Shown: in pieces, positions 53,066 to 59,588 of the stretch
Numbering within the stretch: the stretch's first letter is position 1
Layout of the letters: every line of letters starts with the position of its first letter
IMG/VR virus record: IMGVR_UViG_3300021403_000011
Location: 1 to 59,588 of that record
Reading direction: 5' to 3' (one strand)
Length of the DNA stretch: 59,588 bases
Origin: a virus
Position numbers and translations under genes: made by a program
Notes under the pieces: model-generated
Told to the model about the DNA's origin: nothing
Seen by the model: only the letters and a program-made list of their open reading frames with translations
Database searches by the model: none

Positions 53066-55279
53066 GTGGCCCTGACTGACCTCGCTGTCCTGGCCGGCGC
53101 GCAAGCCCCGGTCGGCGTCTCCCCGGCGCAGACGTCGAAGCCGATCGGCGGCAGCGTCAAGTACGTCTACCGCCCCGGGGTCATCGTCCGCCTGACCATC
53201 CGCCTGGATGACTGGTCGAACGCGGACGGTCCGCAGGCCCAGTCCGAGACCGTGCCCGCCAAGAACCCCGGCGCGCGCGTGATCCAGGAGGCCGCGTCCC
53301 TGCAGGCCCTCCAGGCGGTCCGGCGCGCGTCTGGTGAGTTCGACCCCGCGGCCGACGCCCAGGTCATCACCGCGCAGAAGAAGGTCGCGCGCGTGAAGGC
53401 CGGGAAGACCGCGGGCACGGGCGCGGCGGCGCCGGTTACGGCCACGCCGGACGACCGCACCATCCAGCTCGGCGTCGTGCCGCTCGATATCAGCGTCGAC
53501 CACAACGGCTTCCGGACCGCCGACAAGGTCTCGTTCGAAATCTCCCTGGGCGACCTGCCGCTGCCGCCCGATCTGATCCGGTCGCTGCTGGTCGAGGTCT
53601 TCGTCGGGACCGTCCCGGCGGACGACTTCGGCGACCCCGCGCGCTGGGTGCCGAACATCCTCGGCAACCCGCCCGACTTCCGGGGCTATGCCGAGCAGGA
53701 GAGCATCCAGGCGGACTACCAGACGCTGAAGGTCAGCGTTGACGCGCTCTCACTCGAGCAGCGCCTGATGGTGCTCAAGATCAACCCGTTCACCAAGGAC
53801 CGCGCGATCGCGAAGGGCGGCGAGCCGGTCACCGACTACATCCGCCGGTTGATCGCGACGATCCCCGAATTCAACGGCTCCCTGGGCGACGCCATCGGCG
53901 TCCGGATGTTCCCGAACGTCGCGCCCGACCAGGTTCCGCGCCTGGACGCGGCGCTGTTCAAGCGCAGCCTCCAGTCGGCGCAGTCGCGCGCGCAGGCCGG
54001 CGGCCCCGTGCAGGGCGGCCCACCGCCGGGGATCGACCCGTCCCAGGACCCGTCGGTCGGACAGCCCGGCGGTGTGGGGTTCCCGACGCCATCGCCGGCG
54101 GTCGCGGACGTATCGGTCTGGGACCTGGTCACGAGGGCGGCCGAGCTCGCCGGCGTCCTCCCGGTCTACGACCCGTCGATCGTCGCGCGCGACCTAGGCG
54201 GCAACGTCACTATGCTGGGCGCGAACAACATCCTGCTCGTGCCGCCGCAGACCATCAAGGAGACCCCCCAGGACGGCATCACGATCCCGGGTGGCCCGAC
54301 CGACGGCTTCTCGCGGGACCTGACCGTAGGCGGGACCAGCACCATCCACACCCAGGTCCGCTTCCTGGTGTGGGGCAACAACATCAAGTCGTACAAGATG
54401 ACCCGCAAGTACGGGCGCGAGAAGGCGCCGCGCGTGCGGGTGATGTGCCACAACCCGGACGCGCCGGCAGGCAAGCGCACCATGACGTCGGTGTTCCCCA
54501 CGACGGTCCGGGGAACGTCGGTATCGGCGATCGGGTCGGGGACCGGTAAGGGGCACGCGCCAATCGAGGAGGAGGTCGTCCGCGTGGTGCGCGAGATCCG
54601 GAGCCAGGCGCAGCTCGACGCGATCGCCGTCGCGCTCTACCACGCCATCGGCCGGCGCGAGGTGAGCTGCACCATCGAGACCGACGAGCTTGCGAGCTAC
54701 ATCGACCCGACGCGGCCGGAGACCCACAACGAGAACCCCGACCTCCTGCGGCTTCGCCCGGGGACCCCGTGCCGCGTGCTCGTCGCGCGCCGCGTGGCAG
54801 ACCCGGCGTCCGAGGGCTTCGAGGTAAACGGGCTCTCCGAGCTGATGGACCGGCGCTCGAACCCGGCGTTCCTGCGCAAGGCGCTGATGGACGGGACGAA
54901 CCTGATCGCGCCCGGCCTCGCGCGCGCCAAGCTCGAGGACGCATTGAACAAGCTGGAGAACGCCTTCCAGTCGTCCCGCCTCACCGACTGGTTCTACTGC
55001 CGGAACATGTCCTGGCACTGGTCGTCATCGGACGGCTGGTCGGCGACGATCGAGCTCGCGAACTACGTCGAGGCGCGGAACAGCCCGGCCAACCTGTCGC
55101 CGGCAGACGCCGCGCGCAACAACGCGATCAAGGCGGTGAAGCCGGTATCCAAGCCGGACCTGGCCGCGGCGGCGGCGCTGAGTGCCCAGAACGCGAACCT
55201 GGACGCCCTGATCGCGAAGGCGACGGCGACCCAGACGCCGACGGACCCCGCGCTGGCGGCGGCGCTGAGGGGTGAGTGA
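53066..55279 (+). CDS. baseplate hub protein, gpD-like (737 aa)
   Basis: GTG 53066. Size, order (after tape measure, before spike and wedge genes) and domain pattern fit late-control gpD-type hub proteins: beta start, PLDISVDHNGFRTADKVSFE (about 139-158), LLVEVFVGTVP, a Pro-rich linker (about 310-350), KYGREKAPRVRVMCHNPDAP (about 450-469) and AIAVALYHAIGRREVSCTIE. It would link the tail tube to the spike. Individual domains were not confirmed by search. Confidence 0.65.
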   Translation: MALTDLAVLAGAQAPVGVSPAQTSKPIGGSVKYVYRPGVIVRLTIRLDDWSNADGPQAQSETVPAKNPGARVIQEAASLQALQAVRRASGEFDPAADAQVITAQKKVARVKAGKTAGTGAAAPVTATPDDRTIQLGVVPLDISVDHNGFRTADKVSFEISLGDLPLPPDLIRSLLVEVFVGTVPADDFGDPARWVPNILGNPPDFRGYAEQESIQADYQTLKVSVDALSLEQRLMVLKINPFTKDRAIAKGGEPVTDYIRRLIATIPEFNGSLGDAIGVRMFPNVAPDQVPRLDAALFKRSLQSAQSRAQAGGPVQGGPPPGIDPSQDPSVGQPGGVGFPTPSPAVADVSVWDLVTRAAELAGVLPVYDPSIVARDLGGNVTMLGANNILLVPPQTIKETPQDGITIPGGPTDGFSRDLTVGGTSTIHTQVRFLVWGNNIKSYKMTRKYGREKAPRVRVMCHNPDAPAGKRTMTSVFPTTVRGTSVSAIGSGTGKGHAPIEEEVVRVVREIRSQAQLDAIAVALYHAIGRREVSCTIETDELASYIDPTRPETHNENPDLLRLRPGTPCRVLVARRVADPASEGFEVNGLSELMDRRSNPAFLRKALMDGTNLIAPGLARAKLEDALNKLENAFQSSRLTDWFYCRNMSWHWSSSDGWSATIELANYVEARNSPANLSPADAARNNAIKAVKPVSKPDLAAAAALSAQNANLDALIAKATATQTPTDPALAAALRGE

Positions 55280-56013
55280 TGCCACCACGTAAGTCCAGGC
55301 TCGGGCCGATCGACTTCCGCCGGATGGCGCGCGGCATGGCGCAGCAGGGTAACGACCTCCGGCACTGGGTCTCCTACGCCACCGTCGCCACGGCGAACGG
55401 GGACGACGGGACCATGGACCCAACCGACCCGGACGCCATCCTGGTGACCCCGGCGGGCGTCGAGGTCGACGTCGTGCTCGAGCCGAGCGGCTACCCGTGC
55501 TCCGCGCGGTTCGGCGTCGCGGCCGGCAGCTGCAGCATCAACACCCCGATCCGCCCGGGTGACCAGGTGATCGTCGGGATCCCGGACGGCGACGTCTCCA
55601 TGGTCCCGCAGATCCTGTGCGTCATCACCGGCAGCTCGGACCCGATGCCGGTGGGGGATGACGGGCTTCCGATCTTCCGGAACGACCGGCTGATGATCTA
55701 CGCCGGCGCCGGCCTGCCCATCGAGATCCGTACGTCGAACGGGACGATGGTCCGGATCACCGACGACCTGGTGGAGGTCGGCGGGCAGGGCGTGACCGAG
55801 CAGGCGGTGCTGGGGACCACCCAGCGCCAGGCGGAGGCCACGCTCAACGCTACGACGCCGGAGGGGCTCCAGGGCATCTGGAACGCGGCGCAGGCCGCCT
55901 GCGTCGGTCCACTGGCGCCGCTCAAGCCGATGTTCGTCGCGGCGGCCCTGGCGATCGAGACGTACGAGGCCCAGGCGGACGGGTTCCTATCCGACGTCGT
56001 GAAGCTCCGGTAA
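55279..56013 (+). CDS. baseplate spike-like protein (244 aa)
   Basis: ATG 55279 overlaps the hub stop (GTGATG). SYATVATANGDDGTMD, an OB-like run VEVDVVLEPSGYPCSARFGV, then PIRPGDQVIVGIPDGDVSMV and a beta region IEIRTSNGTMVRITDDLVEV that could extend as a beta-helix, followed by helices. gpV-type spikes have this OB plus beta-helix order. TAA is inside TAACAT of the next gene. Confidence 0.6.
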   Translation: MPPRKSRLGPIDFRRMARGMAQQGNDLRHWVSYATVATANGDDGTMDPTDPDAILVTPAGVEVDVVLEPSGYPCSARFGVAAGSCSINTPIRPGDQVIVGIPDGDVSMVPQILCVITGSSDPMPVGDDGLPIFRNDRLMIYAGAGLPIEIRTSNGTMVRITDDLVEVGGQGVTEQAVLGTTQRQAEATLNATTPEGLQGIWNAAQAACVGPLAPLKPMFVAAALAIETYEAQADGFLSDVVKLR

Positions 56014-56016
56014 CAT
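56011..56016 (+). promoter_or_regulatory. TAACAT -10 box, leaderless promoter
   Basis: TAACAT contains the spike stop codon and lies 7 nt before ATG 56024. Confidence 0.5.
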
Positions 56017-56023
56017 CAGGGGC

Positions 56024-56860
56024 ATGGCAGGCGGATTCGGCGGCTCTGGCTTCGGTGGCTTCCCGCTCGGCGTCGGGGGGCCGCTCTCGGTCGTGCGCGC
56101 GCTGGCGGTCGCCGGCCAGGTGGTGCGCGTGGTGTTCAGCGAGGAACCGCTCCACCGCAGCGCGGCCGGCGCGATGGATGCCCTCAACCCGGCGAACTAC
56201 ATCTTCTCGGTCATCGGCGGCGCCGCGACGGCCCCGAGTCCCGTCGGCGTGAACCCAGCGATGGTCGTCGGCCCGACCTACGGCGTCCAGGGTAGCGCGC
56301 CCGAGCGCGGCTTCGACGTCGCGGTCGACCGCCAGCTCATCGTGGGGATCCACTACGTCGTCACGGTGCGCGACGTCGCCGCGCTGTCGGGGAGCGCCCT
56401 GGGCTCACCCGACTCGGGCGATTTCTTCGGCGTGACCCGGCTCGAAGAGACGCGCCTGCCAGTCCGTAACCAGGACCTGGTCGACTTCGCGTGCCCGCCG
56501 TCGCTCGGCCACTACGTCATCGACGACACGGGCGACATCGCCGTCGGGACCCCGGCGGACGGTACGGTCTGCCGGATCTTCCGCCGGCTCACCACCAAGA
56601 AGGACGCCTTCCGATGGCTGCGCGGCTACGGTGTCGGCATCGACCTCAAGGGCGTGGCCAGCACCGCTAGCCTGTCGGGCATGAAGAACGACGGCACGTC
56701 CCAGGTGAAGCTGGAGCCCGACGTCGCCGCCGCGTCGGTTGCAGTCACGACTCAGCCGGTCGGGATCGTCCTGGTACAGGTGCGCGCGCAGACCCGGCGC
56801 GGCGCCTTCGTCGACGTCGGCGCCAAGGTCTCCCCGACCGGCGTCTCCTTCTCCTCGTGA
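56024..56860 (+). CDS. baseplate wedge protein, gp25-like C-terminal domain (278 aa)
   Basis: ATG 56024 is leaderless. Gly-rich start, beta middle (LNPANYIFSVIGGAATAPSP), then a C-terminal part with DIAVGTPADGTVCRIFRRLT, KKDAFRWLRGYGVGIDLKG and a final GIVLVQVRAQTRRGAF: the usual gp25/GPW pattern (L-x-T, YG-x-G). gp25 is a wedge subunit next to gpJ, and the next gene is gpJ-like. Confidence 0.6.
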   Translation: MAGGFGGSGFGGFPLGVGGPLSVVRALAVAGQVVRVVFSEEPLHRSAAGAMDALNPANYIFSVIGGAATAPSPVGVNPAMVVGPTYGVQGSAPERGFDVAVDRQLIVGIHYVVTVRDVAALSGSALGSPDSGDFFGVTRLEETRLPVRNQDLVDFACPPSLGHYVIDDTGDIAVGTPADGTVCRIFRRLTTKKDAFRWLRGYGVGIDLKGVASTASLSGMKNDGTSQVKLEPDVAAASVAVTTQPVGIVLVQVRAQTRRGAFVDVGAKVSPTGVSFSS

Positions 56861-56868
56861 GGTGACCC

Positions 56869-57987
56869 GTGGACCTACCCGACCGCTCAGACCTCGTCGT
56901 CGTCGCCCGCGAGTACATCCGCGGCCAGGCGATGCTGAACCCCGGCCTCCGCGTCAACCCCGCGTTGGTCGACGTCGACGGCAGCAACCTGAATCTCGAC
57001 GTCGGGTCCTCCGCGGTCATGGGCGAGGCCCTCACCGCCTCGTGGGCGGCGTGCGCGCGCGACCTCTTCCTGGGGACGGCGGAAGGCCCCGGGCTCGACC
57101 GGTACGTCTTCGAGCGCATGGGCGGGATGACCCGAAAATCATCGGCGCCGGCGTCGGTCGCGCTGACGCTGGCGCGGCCGACGTTCACTGCGGGCGGCGG
57201 GGTCGTCAATGCCAGCGCGCGCGTCACCACGCCGGGCGGGTCGATCTTCGCGCTCCAGACCGACGTCACGTTCGGCGCCACCGACCTCACCCAGCCCGCG
57301 GTGGGGATCGCCCAGGTCGTCGGCCCCACGCAGAACGTTCCGGTCAACACCCTGACCGCGTGGCTCGACCAGCCGTTCGACTCGACGATCACGGTCACGA
57401 ACCCCCAGGCCGCCGCGGGCGGTACGAACAATGAGAACGACGCGCAGCTGCGGGCGCGCGCGGCGGTCTTCTTCCTGACGATCCGGCGCGCCATCATCCA
57501 GGCGATCCAGTTCGCGGCGACCACCGTCCCCGGCGTCACCGTCGCGACGGCCTTCGAGATCCTCAACCCGGGCAGCGGCTACCCGGCCGCCGCCGTCGAG
57601 CTCATCATCGCGGACGACACCGGCGGCGCGTCGCCGACGATGATCCAGGGCGTGGTCGACGCGCTCCTGCAGTTCCGCGCGGCGGGGATCCCCGTCTTTG
57701 TATCCGGCGGCGACGTGGTGTTCGAGCCGGTCACCTACCACCTGTCCTTCGCGTCCGGCATCGACACCGTCGCGGCGACCGCCCAGGTGCGCGCCGTCGC
57801 GTCGGCGTTCTCCCAGTTCCTGCGCCCCGGGCAGGCCCTGCTGCGCTCCAACCTCCTCGCGGCGGCGAGCGCGGTCCCGGGCACGATCGTCGGCGACGAC
57901 GCGCTCCCGGTCCCCGTCGGCGACATCGTGCCCGTCACGAACAGCACGATCATCCGCGTCCGCCCGCAGGACGTGAGCTTCGTCTGA
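56869..57987 (+). CDS. baseplate gpJ-like protein (372 aa)
   Basis: GTG 56869 after GAGGTGACCC. ALTASWAACARDLFLGTAEG, LDRYVFERMGGMTRKSSAPA, TTPGGSIFALQTDVTFGATD and QLRARAAVFFLTIRRAIIQA are landmarks of the baseplate_J family. Followed by alpha/beta domain with VAATAQVRAVASAFSQFLRP. gpJ forms the baseplate wedge. Stop overlaps the next ATG. Confidence 0.85.
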   Translation: MDLPDRSDLVVVAREYIRGQAMLNPGLRVNPALVDVDGSNLNLDVGSSAVMGEALTASWAACARDLFLGTAEGPGLDRYVFERMGGMTRKSSAPASVALTLARPTFTAGGGVVNASARVTTPGGSIFALQTDVTFGATDLTQPAVGIAQVVGPTQNVPVNTLTAWLDQPFDSTITVTNPQAAAGGTNNENDAQLRARAAVFFLTIRRAIIQAIQFAATTVPGVTVATAFEILNPGSGYPAAAVELIIADDTGGASPTMIQGVVDALLQFRAAGIPVFVSGGDVVFEPVTYHLSFASGIDTVAATAQVRAVASAFSQFLRPGQALLRSNLLAAASAVPGTIVGDDALPVPVGDIVPVTNSTIIRVRPQDVSFV

Positions 57988-59375
57988 TGGTCGACCCGGA
58001 GACGCCCGACACGCTGCTGGCCCTGCTGCAGCGGACCAGCGACGGCCAGGGCTGGCTGCAGCCCCAGCTCGACGACCCGGACGCGGCGACGCTGCTGATG
58101 GCGCGGGTCGCGATCTTCGCGCGGCTCGGCGTCGCCGCGATCCACAACGCCGCGCAGGCGACGATCTCCGGCGCGTCGGGCGGCAGCCCGGGGACGAGCG
58201 CGGTCACGATCTCGCGCGCGTCGGGGACGACCACGGGCACGATCCCCAAGGGGTTCGCGTTCGTCGACCCGCGCGGCGTGCGCGCCGTCCTGCAGGTCGA
58301 CGTCCCAGTCACGACCCAGACGGTGCTGGTCCTACCGGTCCAGACGCTGCGCCAGACGGAGCTCGTCAACACCGAGGCCGACCCGGAGTTCGAGGTCGAC
58401 CCGCAGAGCCCCGTCGTACCAGCGAGCTCGGGCATCCTGATCGCGCCCCCGGGGACCGGCGGCGTCGGCGCGAGCACGTTCCAGGCGGTCGGCCCGTCGA
58501 CGAAGATCGACGGCGGCGCGGCTGACTACCTGTCAGTCCAGGGCGAGGAGCGCGGGATCTTCCGCCAGCCCGGCGAGACGACCGCGGCCTACCGCCAGCG
58601 CGTGCTCAACATCCCCGACGCGGTCAGCCCGATCGCGATCGCCGACGTCGTGCAGGCGGCGGCGCAGCAGCCGGGGATCCCGCCGCTGCTCACTCTCGAG
58701 CCGTTCGAGGACGGGGCGACCCCGGCGCTGAAGGCGCTCCATGGGCTGGGGAGCTTCTCGGGGTTCGCGTGGGACGTGGACTTCTGGGACGACCCGCTCA
58801 GCGGGTTCACGCTCCTGGACCGGCGCATGGGGCGCGCGTACTTCCTCATCCAGGCCCAGGACTACGTCGTCGACACGCAAAACTTCGGCGTGTTCTGGGA
58901 CGACATGTTCTTCGACGACGGCGTCCTGGGGTTCCCCGCGGACGTCGACCTGTTCCCACCGGCGCAGTCCGCCGCGCTCCTGGCGATCGCTGCCAGCGTC
59001 GACCCCAAGCGCGCCGGCGGCGTGCAGTTCGACATCCAGCTCAAGAGCGGCGATCTGCTCGAGGGGCGCGGTACGCGCAGCGCCAACAGCTTCGGTGAGG
59101 TCGTCACGCTGACGCCCGCGGCGGGCGCCATCTGGTACTTGTCGCAGGTCCTCGCCGGCCACGACTCGCCGACGCCGAGCACGTCGATCGCCCACCACCT
59201 GACCTTCGACCTCGAGGACGGCTCCAGCTTCACCACCGCCGACTTCTCGCAGACCTGGACGGAGATCATCCCCCCGCCCGGCGCGCGTGTTACCGCGATC
59301 CATGGATTCTTACGGTCAGACGGAACGATCGTGGCCGATCTGGTCATCTACGTCAGAGCCGTTGCCGTGGGTTAA
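57987..59375 (+). CDS. baseplate/fibre-junction protein (462 aa)
   Basis: ATG 57987 overlaps the gpJ-like stop. N-terminal helix (DDPDAATLLMARVAIFARLG), then a GTIPKGFAFVDPRGVRAVLQ beta block similar to gpJ domains, a RQPGETTAAYRQRVLNIPDA segment and an acidic middle (WDVDFWDDPLSGFTLLDRRM). A C-terminal beta domain (HLTFDLEDGSSFTTADFSQT). Likely the partner that connects gpJ to fibres. TAA is in the next TTAATAT. Confidence 0.6.
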   Translation: MVDPETPDTLLALLQRTSDGQGWLQPQLDDPDAATLLMARVAIFARLGVAAIHNAAQATISGASGGSPGTSAVTISRASGTTTGTIPKGFAFVDPRGVRAVLQVDVPVTTQTVLVLPVQTLRQTELVNTEADPEFEVDPQSPVVPASSGILIAPPGTGGVGASTFQAVGPSTKIDGGAADYLSVQGEERGIFRQPGETTAAYRQRVLNIPDAVSPIAIADVVQAAAQQPGIPPLLTLEPFEDGATPALKALHGLGSFSGFAWDVDFWDDPLSGFTLLDRRMGRAYFLIQAQDYVVDTQNFGVFWDDMFFDDGVLGFPADVDLFPPAQSAALLAIAASVDPKRAGGVQFDIQLKSGDLLEGRGTRSANSFGEVVTLTPAAGAIWYLSQVLAGHDSPTPSTSIAHHLTFDLEDGSSFTTADFSQTWTEIIPPPGARVTAIHGFLRSDGTIVADLVIYVRAVAVG

Positions 59376-59380
59376 TATCC
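59371..59380 (+). promoter_or_regulatory. TTAATATCC element heading candidate RNA C
   Basis: GTTAATATCC differs from the decamer at one base. Contains the baseplate gene stop codon. Confidence 0.55.
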
Positions 59381-59384
59381 AGCC

Positions 59385-59475
59385 TGCGGGGGGTCGCCAG
59401 GCGCGGTTTTGCCTGGCAAGGCTCGGCGAGGCATGGCAGGGAGGGGCTTCAACTTGTTTCTAAAGTTGAAGCCCC
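59385..59475 (+). ncRNA. candidate small RNA C (pentamer array plus hairpin)
   Basis: A GCCAGGC/GCCTGGC stem, then seven 5-nt units with GG at positions 2-3 (59414-59448), then a perfect 13-bp hairpin (59443-59455 with 59463-59475, loop GTTTCTA). Same arrangement as A and B. A T-rich stretch follows the hairpin, so it may terminate. Confidence 0.55.
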
Positions 59476-59484
59476 TATCCTTTG

Positions 59485-59509
59485 TAAGTCCGCGCGGGAC
59501 GCGGACTTA
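59485..59509. repeat. 10-bp perfect inverted repeat
   Basis: TAAGTCCGCG and CGCGGACTTA arms with a 5-nt CGGGA spacer. Lies between candidate RNA C and promoter copy 3. Could be a second terminator or an operator. Confidence 0.6.
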
Positions 59510-59530
59510 GGCGTGACCGCACTTCTAGCA

Positions 59531-59559
59531 TGGACAAGCGTTACGATATTTACTAACGT
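59531..59559 (+). promoter_or_regulatory. conserved promoter, copy 3 (TGGACA-N17-TAACGT)
   Basis: TGGACA 59531-59536, TAACGT 59554-59559, with the shared CGTTACGATATTTAC spacer. It fires rightward into sequence beyond the window. Confidence 0.75.
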
Positions 59560-59588
59560 TGTTCACATGAGGACAAACTGGGGATTCG

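Noticed and set aside
15260-59375. Long forward and reverse ORFs lying opposite or inside structural genes
   Set aside because: High GC makes stop codons rare, so many long frames are shadows; they lack starts with ribosome sites or -10 boxes and have Arg/Pro/Gly-heavy composition.
1-59588. tRNA genes
   Set aside because: No cloverleaf with conserved TTCNA and CCA-adjacent stems was found on either strand by eye; a tRNA scan would be needed to be certain.

Overview
The window is an excerpt of a high-GC tailed phage (or prophage) genome. It carries portal, Mu gpF-like head protein, scaffold-like protein, major capsid protein, contractile sheath, tail tube, a frameshifted tail chaperone, tape measure and baseplate (gpD-, gp25- and gpJ-like) genes, so the particle is a myovirus. 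No DNA polymerase, primase, helicase or certain endolysin is visible, and the first CDS is cut by the window edge, so the genome continues on at least one side. Many genes begin 6-8 nt after a TAnnnT -10 box. This leaderless architecture suits a host that tolerates leaderless mRNA, such as high-GC Actinobacteria or Deinococcus-like bacteria, but the sequence does not name the host.

Layout: 1-2.3 kb small membrane and coiled-coil proteins (holin/spanin candidates); 2.3-8.5 kb small Cys proteins, a glycosidase-like tail protein, a proline-rich repeat protein and a BppU-like protein; 8.5-9.2 kb a reverse-strand adenine methyltransferase; 9.3-10.1 kb the ATPase half of the large terminase, followed by an HNH gene; 10.6-25.3 kb about 35 small forward genes (DUF5131, ASCH, UDG-like, DUF932-like, MT-A70, a zincin/superoxide-dismutase fusion); 25.3-26.6 kb a second HNH gene and the nuclease half of the terminase; 26.6-30.3 kb ParB/methyltransferase and Tad2-like genes; 30.3-38.5 kb portal, lipoprotein, HNH and regulatory genes, gpF-like protein; 38.6-47.2 kb head genes; 47.2-59.4 kb tail and baseplate.

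The standout feature is the terminase. Its ATPase and nuclease domains are separate, apparently complete ORFs 15.8 kb apart. Each abuts a paralogous HNH endonuclease gene, and the second HNH gene lies between a truncated and a synonymously recoded copy of the first 11 codons of the nuclease ORF. Other unusual features are twelve copies of a GGTAATATCC-type promoter element; three near-identical promoters with a conserved spacer; three NGGNN pentamer arrays ending in hairpins (candidate small RNAs); three tandem UUCG-tetraloop hairpins upstream of a head gene; and several accessory genes with their own promoters (Lar-like, Tad2-like, lipoproteins).

All functions are read from sequence motifs and gene order. 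No database search was run.
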